The translations under genes and the position numbers were made by a program. Under the pieces are notes generated by a model. That model searched no databases. It had not been told where the DNA came from and worked only from the letters and a program-made list of their open reading frames with translations. From contig CAKQWJ010000021.1 in NCBI GenBank assembly GCA_934278925.1, forward strand, positions 1 through 38,485: 38,485 nt of DNA. The letters run 5' to 3'. Of the stretch, positions 15,598 to 23,079 are shown piece by piece. Each line of letters begins with the position of its first letter. Positions within the stretch are counted from its first letter, which is position 1. Source of the DNA: an uncultured Clostridia bacterium (GTDB lineage: Bacteria > Bacillota > Clostridia > Peptostreptococcales > Anaerovoracaceae).

Positions 15598-15640
15598 AAT
15601 TGATGCAGGAACATCATTTTTCAGCGTTCCTGCATCAATT
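15598..15640. repeat. Hairpin with TTGATGCA...TGCATCAA ends
   Basis: AATTGATGCAGGAAC (15598-15612) and GTTCCTGCATCAATT (15626-15640) form a perfect 15-bp stem with a 13-base loop. It lies between the two composites and shares their TTGATGCA end. Confidence 0.9.
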
Positions 15641-15681
15641 TCCCGATTTGCACCGGCGGCCCGGGCGAGAGCCGGGCCGCG

Positions 15682-15797
15682 TTCAGATGAGAAGTGATGC
15701 ATGGTCCTTTGTTTTTCCGCCTCATGCATCAACTCCATTTCCGGGGTTGATGCATGAGCGCCCATTTTTTTGTTCCATGCATCACTTTTCCGCATTG
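15682..15797. repeat. 116-bp palindromic composite, copy 2
   Basis: Matches copy 1 with about five substitutions in 116 bases and no gap. Arms: 15692-15704 with 15775-15787, and 15721-15733 with 15746-15758, all unchanged. Again preceded by GCCGGGCCG-type sequence. Confidence 0.92.
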
Positions 15798-15814
15798 TTT
15801 TTCCCAAAAGGAAA

Positions 15815-16142
15815 AGAATTGACGACGAACTCCCTTTCTTCCCCTTTTCGTCGTCAATTCTAATCATTTCCTCACGCCTTCTGCTCTAATCTGCATTCGG
15901 TTTGCAAAATTTTGACGACAGACCCCCGCCCTTGGAAAGTCTGTCGTCAATCTAATATTTTCTTCTCATTTTTGTTCCAATCAAAGTTCCGCTCAATGGC
16001 AAAAAATCCCTTCTTCCAACCCGAATTTCCTGCTTTCAAGACCTTATCTCGCCATCAACCCCGGCATTGGACTCTAATCTACCCGGCGGCCGCGGGGAAA
16101 TTGACGGCGGAACGCTCTTCCTCGAGGTTCCGTCGTCAATTT
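15815..16142. repeat. Three hairpins with TTGACG...CGTCAA ends
   Basis: First: 15-bp perfect stem (15815-15829 with 15847-15861, inner GACGAA). Second: TTGACGACAGAC (15912-15923) with GTCTGTCGTCAA (15939-15950), perfect 12 bp. Third: AAATTGACGGCGGAAC (16098-16113) with GTTCCGTCGTCAATTT (16127-16142), 15 of 16 with a G-U possible. TTGACG starts are at 15819, 15912 and 16101, that is 93 and 189 apart, close to one and two 95-base steps. Loops are 13-17 bases. Confidence 0.85.
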
Positions 16143-16242
16143 CTACCGGTTTCCTGAAAGCAGTCCAAATTAGAGACCTTCACGAGCAGCTCTTTTTCAA
16201 ATGCTCACTAACTTTTTGGTTCTTCACTTTTTCTTCTATTTA

Positions 16243-16289
16243 AAAACGACCTCCGGAGTGTTCCATCCTTACACCGAACACCCGAAGGT
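16243..16289 (-). terminator. Terminator of the membrane-protein/secreted-protein unit
   Basis: GACCTCCGGAGTGTTC (16248-16263) pairs with GAACACCCGAAGGTC (16275-16289) with small mismatches. Read on the minus strand it ends in GTTTTTAAA. Confidence 0.8.
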
Positions 16290-16307
16290 CTCTCATCTTT
16301 TCATCCT

Positions 16308-16847
16308 TTATAATTTCCCCTGCTCCCGCAGTTTTTTCTCCGCTTTCCGTTCCGGCATGATCTTCCTCACATTGTTTCCGGATACCAGCATCAACACCCC
16401 GTCCAGCACCAGCGGCGCAATCAGCAACCTCGGAAAGGTGAGCGCCTGCCCTGCGCTGTTTTTAACCACTTGCAAATCTGCATTGTAGAACGTCGGATCG
16501 AAGAAAAATATGCTGAACACCATGACCGCCACCATAAACAAGCTGACGCCAAAGGACATATAACTGACGAAGCGATACGTGCCTCGAACATCTTTTTTCT
16601 TCCAAAGCGTGAAATATATTACCGAAATTCCGATAAGCGGCACAGGTGCTGCGCACCATAAGATATCGACAATGTTGTAAAAATATACCCCCGTGGTATC
16701 CAACGTATACGGTTTTGCTCCGTGGAAAATCAAGTACTCCCCGTAATCCGAACGAAAGAGATACAAGAAAAGGAGCCACAAGATGATGAATCCGATTTCG
16801 TTGACTACCACATATATTCTTATGTTTCTTAGCCGATTTTCGTCCAT
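16308..16847 (-). CDS. Four-helix integral membrane protein, function unknown
   Basis: A 179-residue protein with four hydrophobic segments (about residues 9-31, 57-84, 94-116 and 139-158), short loops, and a basic C-terminus (PERKAEKKLREQGKL). AGGAGAG lies before the ATG. It is not a recognised family. It starts 17 bases after the stop of the secreted-protein gene at 16865 and shares its terminator, so the two form a pair. Small multi-helix proteins coupled to secreted peptides are often immunity or export partners, but the sequence gives no direct proof. Its base composition is more A+T-rich than the housekeeping genes around. Confidence 0.75.
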   Translation of the reverse strand: MDENRLRNIRIYVVVNEIGFIILWLLFLYLFRSDYGEYLIFHGAKPYTLDTTGVYFYNIVDILWCAAPVPLIGISVIYFTLWKKKDVRGTYRFVSYMSFGVSLFMVAVMVFSIFFFDPTFYNADLQVVKNSAGQALTFPRLLIAPLVLDGVLMLVSGNNVRKIMPERKAEKKLREQGKL

Positions 16848-16864
16848 GATTCACTCTCCTATTC

Positions 16865-17749
16865 CTATAAACCTATTGCATTGTATTCGTAGAACGTATG
16901 CGCTATTTTTCCGCCCTCATAATTCTTCTTTGGATAATATGCCCCGGTGTACTTATAATATTTATCCGTTTTTGAATTACTCTTATAAGCATATTTTACG
17001 AGGCTATAGGACAGGCATTTGCTATTAGGCGCATTTCTTTCAGCTGCCGGCTTCACATTTTTAGCAACAGCAGTTAAGGCACTAATCGGAAGAGTCGTCG
17101 GGACAAATGCTTGAATTGAATTCTTTAGTATAATGGAAATTGCGGATATTGTCATTTTCCGAATCATCTTATCTGCAGTAACGGATGCTTTTTTAATAGT
17201 TTTCACATATTTAGTATAATCCGCGGCTTTCCCTTTATACGGAGTAGTCCGGTAGACAGAACCTCTACCGTACTGCGATGCCACAGAAACATCTTCATTG
17301 AAACTTTCTTCCGCTATTATCTCCGTATTGCTTTCGACAACTACCTCTTTCCCATCAAGAAGTAGTTTCCCATCCGAAGTTTTTGTAATTGTATCATGGA
17401 GATTTCCATCATATACATCCATAACTATATCTCCATTTGAGGCTTTGCGAATTTCTGCTGTTTCAATAATCCCGTCCTCGTAATCGATTTTGTACACAAA
17501 AGGTGATGTTGCACTTGCTTTTTCTAACGTAATCTTATCTAAATCTACGCTCATCTCCCGGAACAGCTTTTCATCCTGCAAAACCTTTTTCTCACCATTG
17601 ATTGTCAGATCACATGAATTGCAATCGATTGTTTGCGCGTCTTTCTGTGAAATCACTTCGCCGGTACTCGAAGCATATGCCATTTGTGAAAGACTCATCG
17701 TAAACAAAAGTGTAAAAACTGTTGCTTTCTTTCTAAGCATGCTAAACAT
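16865..17749 (-). CDS. Secreted protein of unknown function
   Basis: The start at 17749 is fixed by AAGGAGG, 6 bases before ATG; the open frame continues upstream without a ribosome binding site. The 294-residue product has a signal peptide (MFSMLRKKATVFTLLFTMSLSQMAYA, cleavage after AYA). The first half is mixed alpha/beta with acidic strands (EDGIIETAEIRKASNGDIVMD). A GRGSVYRTTPYKGKAADYTKYVK break then leads to a basic, partly amphipathic second half (ISIILKNSIQAFVPTTLPISALTAVAKNV) and a Tyr/Lys-rich tail. This pattern of a pro-region plus cationic amphipathic C-terminus is seen in some antibacterial or toxin-like secreted proteins, which is a suggestion only. Pairs with the membrane protein downstream. 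Confidence 0.75.
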   Translation of the reverse strand: MFSMLRKKATVFTLLFTMSLSQMAYASSTGEVISQKDAQTIDCNSCDLTINGEKKVLQDEKLFREMSVDLDKITLEKASATSPFVYKIDYEDGIIETAEIRKASNGDIVMDVYDGNLHDTITKTSDGKLLLDGKEVVVESNTEIIAEESFNEDVSVASQYGRGSVYRTTPYKGKAADYTKYVKTIKKASVTADKMIRKMTISAISIILKNSIQAFVPTTLPISALTAVAKNVKPAAERNAPNSKCLSYSLVKYAYKSNSKTDKYYKYTGAYYPKKNYEGGKIAHTFYEYNAIGL

Positions 17750-17892
17750 AATTAACCTCCTTTTCTCATGAATGTGCTTCCCCCGCGGTTCTGCCACCCA
17801 ACAGGGTTATACAATTATCACTACAAGTATTTCAAAAACTCATAGTGTACCTCTTACCGTCAGAATACCTTATTCTGCTTGCCTTGTCAACA

Positions 17893-17942
17893 AATATTTA
17901 TTTTCACTAAATATTGACTTCTTTCTTTATTTACGTTATCTT
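17893..17942 (+). promoter_or_regulatory. padR promoter with an overlapping dyad
   Basis: TTGACT (17914-17919), 17 bases, TATCTT (17937-17942) is a plausible promoter. AATATTTA (17893-17900)-N7-TAAATATT (17908-17915), a perfect 8-bp inverted repeat, overlaps the -35. PadR proteins usually bind such dyads near their own promoters, so self-repression is a reasonable inference. Confidence 0.5.
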
Positions 17943-17961
17943 TATGCTGTGAGGGGTAACT

Positions 17962-18333
17962 ATGATTCAAGAACGAAACAATTTTAAGATGGGCACCGTA
18001 GAGATGTTGCTCTTGTCTCTATTATCTCAAAAGGATTTATACGGGTATGAGATTTCCTTACTGCTTAAGGATCTCTCTTCCGGAGCATTTGTTGTTCCCG
18101 AAGGCAGTCTCTACCCAACGCTGTACAAGTTGGAAGATAAGAAATACATCACTTCCAATGCGGTTAAGACCGGAAAAAGAAGAGTTCGGAAATACTACCA
18201 TATTGAAGATGCCGGAAAAGAACGGTTGAAGCAATTGCTCCAAGATTATCGTCTTATTGCCAACAGCATCGATATTATTCTGAACACAGACATTTCCCAG
18301 TTCGAGGAGAACAGAACCCATGCAGATGAGTAA
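17962..18333 (+). CDS. PadR-family transcriptional regulator
   Basis: A 123-residue winged-helix repressor of the PadR type. The family hallmark DLYGYEISLLLKDLS (about 26-40), then EGSLYPTLYKLEDKKYI (about 49-65) and RKYYHIEDAGKERLKQL (about 75-92) are all present. The short dimerising C-terminal helix marks subfamily 2. GAGGGG before ATG. Its stop overlaps the start of the next gene by about 14 bases; the typical neighbours of such PadR proteins are a small membrane protein and a secreted or transport gene, which is what is found here. Inducer and targets unknown; the divergent secreted-protein gene at 17749 shares the intergenic region. Confidence 0.93.
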   Translation: MIQERNNFKMGTVEMLLLSLLSQKDLYGYEISLLLKDLSSGAFVVPEGSLYPTLYKLEDKKYITSNAVKTGKRRVRKYYHIEDAGKERLKQLLQDYRLIANSIDIILNTDISQFEENRTHADE

Positions 18334-18703
18334 AGAGATAAAAAAATATTTGAAAGAGATCAAGCTTCTTCTTCCTGCTTTCAATAAAGAAGAAAAGAAG
18401 TTTCTCCGTGATTTAATGGAACGGATTGAGGATTATCTTGATGAGAATCCAAATGCAACAATGCAGGATATTGAAAATCAGTTTGGAACGCCTATGGAAA
18501 TTGCGCAAAGCTATATGTCCTCTCTGGATTTGGATGTATTACTTAAGCGTCTCTCCATCAGCCATTTCGTCCGTCGATTTTTTGCGATTGCTGCAATCTG
18601 CATGATTCTCGGTCTATGTGTCTACAGCATATGTATGTATAAAGCGTACATATGCTACAAGGATACTCTTGTTACAAATTCCGAAACTGTTATCGTAGAC
18701 TAG
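18320..18703 (+). CDS. Small membrane protein with DUF6120/DUF1700-like N-terminus, PadR partner
   Basis: A 127-residue protein. The N-terminal half is helical and carries LLPAFNKEEKKFLRDLMERIEDYLDENPNATMQDIENQFGTPMEIAQSY. This pattern (helical anchor, then FGTP turn) is the one seen in proteins that accompany PadR regulators and probably bind or modulate them at the membrane. One transmembrane helix (about 86-108) and a short outside tail follow. The start may be 18320 or 18326; both overlap the padR stop. Family name is given from memory of the motif and is moderately certain. Confidence 0.7.
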   Translation: MQMSKEIKKYLKEIKLLLPAFNKEEKKFLRDLMERIEDYLDENPNATMQDIENQFGTPMEIAQSYMSSLDLDVLLKRLSISHFVRRFFAIAAICMILGLCVYSICMYKAYICYKDTLVTNSETVIVD

Positions 18704-18731
18704 AATATCCGGACCTAGAGGGAGGTTTATT

Positions 18732-19235
18732 ATGAAACGATTATGTCTCTTAGTCTTTCTTCTACTGCTCATGATTCTCGCACCTGTCACTTCATTTGCG
18801 GATTCATCGGATTCAAAACCAGAAAATGATTATTCAAATGATGATAATTATTATGAAACGATTATTGTCAATGGATCGGACAGGTATCTGCACTGCTTAC
18901 CTCAGACGTTCTCTCAAACGAAGAAACTTAAAAGTAAATTTAGAAAGTCAAAAATAACATATTATAAAAGTGCATCCGGGAAAAAACTATGGTACGTAAA
19001 AGTGACCGGAACTTTTACATATAGAAATGGAATTGTACGGTGTATCGGTTCCACAGTGACGGCAAAGGCACTGTCTTCCTCTTGGAAATGCACCAAAAAA
19101 ACTACGTGGAAAAAGAATAACAAAGCCTCCGCAAAAGCGACCTTCACGCATTATCTGAATGGAAGCCCCAAAGAATCGCTAACGCGCACCGTTACTTTAA
19201 CTTGCAATTCCAAAGGTCAGTTTTCTTTATTATAG
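18732..19235 (+). CDS. Secreted beta-rich protein of unknown function
   Basis: Signal peptide MKRLCLLVFLLLLMILAPVTSFA, followed by a 144-residue mature chain that starts very acidic (SSDSKPENDYSNDDNYYE) and ends basic and Ser/Thr/Lys-rich. SGKKLWYVKVTGTFTYRNG, SSSWKCTKKTTWKKN and TRTVTLTCNSKGQFSLL look like repeated strands of a single beta domain. Proteins with this KLWYVKVTGTF pattern occur in many clostridial genomes as unnamed secreted proteins; no activity is known to me. GGGAGG lies before the ATG. Last gene of the padR unit, with a terminator right behind. Confidence 0.8.
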   Translation: MKRLCLLVFLLLLMILAPVTSFADSSDSKPENDYSNDDNYYETIIVNGSDRYLHCLPQTFSQTKKLKSKFRKSKITYYKSASGKKLWYVKVTGTFTYRNGIVRCIGSTVTAKALSSSWKCTKKTTWKKNNKASAKATFTHYLNGSPKESLTRTVTLTCNSKGQFSLL

Positions 19236-19238
19236 TAT

Positions 19239-19278
19239 AAAACACCTGTTGCCTCATCTCTGAGACAGCAGGTGTTTT
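19239..19278 (+). terminator. Terminator of the padR unit
   Basis: AAAACACCTG (19239-19248) pairs with CAGGTGTTTT (19269-19278); a T-rich stretch follows. It also lies between two convergent units, the other being the polyamine operon. Confidence 0.85.
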
Positions 19279-19317
19279 GCTTTTGTTATTCGCACGAAAT
19301 GCTGTTTATGTCGCTCC

Positions 19318-20370
19318 CTATTTCGCCTTCACTTCTTTCCAGTACTTGCTGTACAGATCCGTGGTTTTCGTATCCAGCGTTTTTAGCGTATCGCACATGG
19401 CCAGGGTCTCATCCGTCGGGAAGATGGCTTCCTCGTTCCGGTACTTCTTCTCGATCAGCTTCATCGCCGCCTCGTTCGGAGTGGTGTAGTAGAGGTAATC
19501 GAAATTCTTTTTTGCCACCTTCGCCTTGCACATGTAGTTGATGAACTTCTCCGCATTGGCCTTGTTCTTGGAGGTTTTCGGAATGGCCCAGGAATCCACG
19601 AAGAATTCCGTGCCTTCCTTCGGAATGATGAATTCCACATCCGGGTTCAGGTCCTTGGTGTAGATGTACTCGCCGTTCCACACCACGCCGATGGCTGCGG
19701 AGCCGTCGGCCAGCAGATCCCGGGCGGAATCGTTGGCGTACTTGTACACCAGCGGCTTTTGCTTCTTCAGCAGTTCCGCTGCCGCCTTGATTTCCTTCTC
19801 GTTGGAGGTGTTCTGGTCGTATCCCAGCAGCCGCAGGGCAATCATGAAGTCGTCCCGGACGCTGTCCGGCATCACGATGCTGTCCTTGAACTTCGGATTC
19901 CACAGGTCTCCCCAAGAATCTATTTTTACATCTCCCACCATCTTCTTGTTATAGATGATTCCGGCAACGCCCACCATGTACGGCACGGAGTATTTGTTGC
20001 CCGGGTCGAAGGATTCCGACTTCTTCATGTAGCGGGAATCGATGTTTTTCAGGGCCGGGAGGTTCTTCTTGTCCACCTCCAGGAGCATTTTGTTGTGAAT
20101 CATCTTCTCAATCATGTAGTCGGAAGTGATGATGACGTCGTAGTCCGCGGTTCCCTTCTCGATAACCGGATACATTTCCTCTGCGGTATCGTAGGTATCC
20201 TGGATGACCCGGATTCCCGTCTCATCCTCGAAGTCCGCAATCGCTTCCTGGTCGAAATAGTCTCCGTAGCTGTAGACGTAGACCTCGCCGTTCTCGCCGC
20301 TTCGGCAGCCGGTGCAGAGCATCATTCCCAGCACGACCACCGCCGCCAGCACCCATTTGATTTTCTTCAT
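19318..20370 (-). CDS. potD: Spermidine/putrescine ABC transporter, substrate-binding lipoprotein
   Basis: Captures polyamines outside the membrane and hands them to PotB/PotC. The 350-residue protein begins with a lipoprotein signal (MKKIKWVLAAVVVLGMMLCTGC, lipid cysteine 22). The PotD features follow: VYSYGDYFDQEAIADFEDETGIRV near the start, DYDVIITSDYMIEKM, a YSVPYMVGVAGIIYN hinge, DSWGDLWNPKFK, ADGSAAIGVVWNGE and FFVDSWAIPKTSKNK. The binding-site Trp, Asp and Tyr residues are in these motifs. ATG directly follows the potC stop (TAGATG), so translation is coupled. Last gene of the operon. Confidence 0.95.
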   Translation of the reverse strand: MKKIKWVLAAVVVLGMMLCTGCRSGENGEVYVYSYGDYFDQEAIADFEDETGIRVIQDTYDTAEEMYPVIEKGTADYDVIITSDYMIEKMIHNKMLLEVDKKNLPALKNIDSRYMKKSESFDPGNKYSVPYMVGVAGIIYNKKMVGDVKIDSWGDLWNPKFKDSIVMPDSVRDDFMIALRLLGYDQNTSNEKEIKAAAELLKKQKPLVYKYANDSARDLLADGSAAIGVVWNGEYIYTKDLNPDVEFIIPKEGTEFFVDSWAIPKTSKNKANAEKFINYMCKAKVAKKNFDYLYYTTPNEAAMKLIEKKYRNEEAIFPTDETLAMCDTLKTLDTKTTDLYSKYWKEVKAK

Positions 20371-21150
20371 CTACGCAGCCGTCCTTTCATTCTTAATATT
20401 GTTCCGGTTCACCACCAGCAGCACCACCAGCGCAATCAGGAAAATCACGGTGGACAGCGCGTACAGGGATGGACGAATTCCGATTTTCACCTCGCTGTAG
20501 ATCAGCGTGGAGATGGTGTTGATGCCCGCCCCTCTGGTAAAGTGGGTGATGATGAAATCATCGATGGACATGGTAAAAGAAAGCAGGAATCCCGATGCGA
20601 TTCCCGGCAGAAGCTCCGGCAGCACCACTTTGCGGAAGGCGTATCCCCGGGAAGCGCCCAGGTCCAGCGCCGCTTCGAACAGGGTGTCCGTCGCCTTGTT
20701 CATCCTCGGCCGCACCGACAGAATCACGTATGGAATGCAGAACGTGACGTGGGAAAAAAGAATCGTGCAGTATCCCAAGGAGATGCCGAACATCAGGAAG
20801 GACAGCATCAGCGCGATACCCGTCACGATGTCCGCATTCAGCATCGGAATGTTGTTGCATCCCATCAGCACCGTCTGGGTGTTCTGCTTCATCCCATCGA
20901 TTCCGATGACCGCCATGGTTCCGATAATCGTGGCAATCAGCGCCGCCAGCAGCGCGATGGAGAAGGTGTTCACCAGCGCGCCCAGAATCAGCTTACTGTG
21001 AAACATTTCCGCGTACCACTTCAGGCTGAACCGGGTAAACACCGACATGGACTTCGCCTCGTTGAACGACAGCACGATCAGCGTCAGTATCGGGAGATAC
21101 AGGAACAGCATGATAATTACAATGTACAGATTTCCAAAGAATTTCTTCAT
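20371..21150 (-). CDS. potC: Spermidine/putrescine ABC transporter, permease PotC
   Basis: One of two membrane subunits forming the polyamine channel. 259 residues with six helices; the EAA loop that docks on PotA is LFEAALDLGASRGYAFRKVVLPELLPGI (about residues 155-185), characteristic of PotC-type permeases, as is the IDDFIITHFTRGAG stretch just after. It overlaps potB by 4 bases (ATGA) and abuts potD. Confidence 0.95.
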   Translation of the reverse strand: MKKFFGNLYIVIIMLFLYLPILTLIVLSFNEAKSMSVFTRFSLKWYAEMFHSKLILGALVNTFSIALLAALIATIIGTMAVIGIDGMKQNTQTVLMGCNNIPMLNADIVTGIALMLSFLMFGISLGYCTILFSHVTFCIPYVILSVRPRMNKATDTLFEAALDLGASRGYAFRKVVLPELLPGIASGFLLSFTMSIDDFIITHFTRGAGINTISTLIYSEVKIGIRPSLYALSTVIFLIALVVLLVVNRNNIKNERTAA

Positions 21151-21968
21151 ATGAACGTTCCCTCCCCGGTTTTATCGAATTTCTCCAGCAGCACCATGCT
21201 GATAATAATGAACACCATCATCACCAGGGACAGTCCCGACCCCAGATACCAGTTGGAGTTCACCGTGAACTCCTGCTCGATGATGTTTCCGATCAGGTTC
21301 ACCTTTCCGCCGCCCAGCATATTGGAAATAACGAAGGTGGTGAGGGCCGGAATAAATACCATGGTGATTCCGCTGACGATGCCCGGCACGCACAGGGGTA
21401 AAATCACTTTACGGTACACATAGGCTTTACCGGCTCCCAGGTCGTAAGCGGCCTCGATCAGATGGCTGTCGATCTTCATCACCGCGTTGTAAATCGGCAG
21501 AATCATAAACGGCAGGAAGTCATATACCATGCCCAGCACCACCGCGCCCGGCGTGTTCATCATTTCCTGTCTCGGCAGACCGATGGCCTGCAGGATTCCG
21601 TTGATCACCCCTGCCCGTTCCAGCAGCACCTGCCATGCCATGGTCCGGAGCAGGAAGTTCATCCACATCGGCAGAATCAGCACGAAAATCGTGAAGCCCT
21701 GCTTTCCGAACTTGCTGTCCCGAAGCACCATCGCCATCGGGAATGCCACGATCAGGCACACCAGCGTGCTCACCAGCGCCAGCAGCAGGGACAGCCCCAG
21801 CGCCTGCATGTGGTTGGCGCTGAACATGGCGGTGATGTTATCCAAAGTAATCCCTCCGTCACGGGACGTGAATCCGTAGTAAGCAATGGAGAGGATTGGA
21901 ATGACCGTTCCGGCAATCACAAAGACGATGAACGGTGCCGACCATTTCTTGCTAAATGTCAATTTCAA
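21147..21968 (-). CDS. potB: Spermidine/putrescine ABC transporter, permease PotB
   Basis: Partner permease of PotC, 273 residues with six predicted helices. PMWMNFLLRTMAW (about 105-117) and the EAA loop LIEAAYDLGAGKAYVYRKVILPLCVPGI (about 170-197) mark it as PotB. An extended outside loop is not seen; length is normal. Its first codons overlap the end of potA by 17 bases, so the order potA-potB-potC-potD is translationally coupled. Confidence 0.95.
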   Translation of the reverse strand: MKLTFSKKWSAPFIVFVIAGTVIPILSIAYYGFTSRDGGITLDNITAMFSANHMQALGLSLLLALVSTLVCLIVAFPMAMVLRDSKFGKQGFTIFVLILPMWMNFLLRTMAWQVLLERAGVINGILQAIGLPRQEMMNTPGAVVLGMVYDFLPFMILPIYNAVMKIDSHLIEAAYDLGAGKAYVYRKVILPLCVPGIVSGITMVFIPALTTFVISNMLGGGKVNLIGNIIEQEFTVNSNWYLGSGLSLVMMVFIIISMVLLEKFDKTGEGTFI

Positions 21969-23040
21969 TCGCCTCCTCTTCCTGTGTCTTTGGCTTGTGC
22001 ATGATTTGAATGTTCTCCGGACGAACGTACAGTCCTACCGTGCTTCCCACTTCGTAGGAATCGTAATTCTGCAGGAGCCACTCAAAATCTCCTTCCGTAT
22101 CGGCCTGCGCCAACATCTCGTAGTGCATGCCGATGAACAGCTTGCTGGTAATCTTGGCGTCCAGAATGCCCTTTCCCGCCGGGTGGATTTCCAGATCCTC
22201 CGGTCGAATCAGCACGTCCACATCTAATCCCGGGGCAAAGCCGTTCTCGCTGCCGTCGATGCACGGGAAATCCACGCCGTTGATTCGAACCAGACGATCC
22301 CGGACCATTTTGCCGGAAAGGATGTTGCTGTCACCGATGAAATCCGCCACGAATGCGTTCTCCGGTTCGTTGTAGATTTCCTCCGGCGTTCCTTCCTGCT
22401 GAATCCGCCCGCTGTTCATGACGATGACCTTATCCGACATGGTCAGCGCCTCTTCCTGGTCGTGGGTTACGTAGATAAAGGTGATGCCCAGCTCGTGCTT
22501 CAGCCGCACCAGCTCGTACTGCATCTCCTGTCTCAGCTTCAAGTCCAGCGCTCCCAGCGGCTCATCCAGAAGAAGCACCTTCGGCTCATTCACGATGGCA
22601 CGGGCCATGGCCACCCGCTGCTGCTGTCCGCCGGACATCTGGGAGATCTTCCGGTTCTCGTAGCCCTCCAGGTTCACCAGCTTCAGGCCGTAATGCACCT
22701 TCTCCTTGACGTCCGATTCGCTCATTCCTTTTACCCGAAGACCGAAGGCCACGTTGTCTCCCACGGTCATGTGCGGGAAGAGGGCGTAGTTCTGGAATAC
22801 CGTATTCAGGTTTCGCTGGTTGGACGGCACGTTGGTGATATCCTTGCCGTCAAAAAGAACCCGGCCGCTGTCCGGGTTTTCGAAGCCCCCCAGAATCCGC
22901 AGCGTCGTAGTCTTTCCGCAGCCGGACGGTCCCAGCAGCGTGACAAATTCTTTTTCCTGAATGGAAATGGTAATGTTCTTCAGGACTTCGTTCTCCCCGT
23001 AGGATTTCCGAATGTTCTCCAATCTAATCAGTTCCGCCAA
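21952..23040 (-). CDS. potA: Spermidine/putrescine ABC transporter, ATPase PotA
   Basis: ATPase subunit driving polyamine import. The 362 residues start with an ABC domain: Walker A GPSGCGKTT (37-45), Q-loop (NTVFQNYALFPHMTV), signature MSGGQQQRVAMARA (about 135), Walker B VLLLDEPLGALD and the switch histidine in YVTHDQEEAL. The C-terminal 120 residues form the TOBE regulatory domain (VLIRPEDLEIH, then GLYVRPENIQI). AGGAGG lies before the ATG. Second gene of the five-gene operon. Confidence 0.97.
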   Translation of the reverse strand: MAELIRLENIRKSYGENEVLKNITISIQEKEFVTLLGPSGCGKTTTLRILGGFENPDSGRVLFDGKDITNVPSNQRNLNTVFQNYALFPHMTVGDNVAFGLRVKGMSESDVKEKVHYGLKLVNLEGYENRKISQMSGGQQQRVAMARAIVNEPKVLLLDEPLGALDLKLRQEMQYELVRLKHELGITFIYVTHDQEEALTMSDKVIVMNSGRIQQEGTPEEIYNEPENAFVADFIGDSNILSGKMVRDRLVRINGVDFPCIDGSENGFAPGLDVDVLIRPEDLEIHPAGKGILDAKITSKLFIGMHYEMLAQADTEGDFEWLLQNYDSYEVGSTVGLYVRPENIQIMHKPKTQEEEAIEIDI

Positions 23041-23079
23041 TGCTTTCTTCCTCCTTTGTTCTTTCCCGATGTCATTTCT

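Larger units (their letters stand above)
15172..16307. other. 1.1 kb gene-free repeat field
   Basis: No believable gene. Open frames on both strands owe their length to a G+C-rich 22-bp minisatellite, and none has a ribosome binding site or a known protein. The content, in order, is the minisatellite (15276-15440), a 116-bp palindromic composite (15440-15555), a hairpin with TTGATGCA ends (15598-15640), a second copy of the composite (15682-15797), and three hairpins with TTGACG ends (15815-15861, 15912-15950, 16098-16142). The minus-strand terminator of the next gene is at 16243-16289. Confidence 0.8.

Noticed and set aside
15086..15867. Minus-strand frames beginning MRKSDAWNKKMGAHAST occur twice and look like a duplicated gene with Pro/Gly repeats
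   Set aside because: The similarity is explained by the 116-bp DNA duplication; there is no ribosome binding site, codon use is odd and the repeats have a 22-bp period that shifts frame.
15598..16142. Integron-like attC array
   Set aside because: Conserved ends with variable hairpins and near-regular spacing look similar, but the ends are not GTTRRRY/RYYYAAC, no cassettes with genes lie between them and no integrase is in the window.
19759..21423. Plus-strand frame of 554 codons opposite the pot operon
   Set aside because: Antisense shadow with a His/Arg/Gln-rich composition typical of reverse frames; PotB, PotC and PotD are clear on the other strand.
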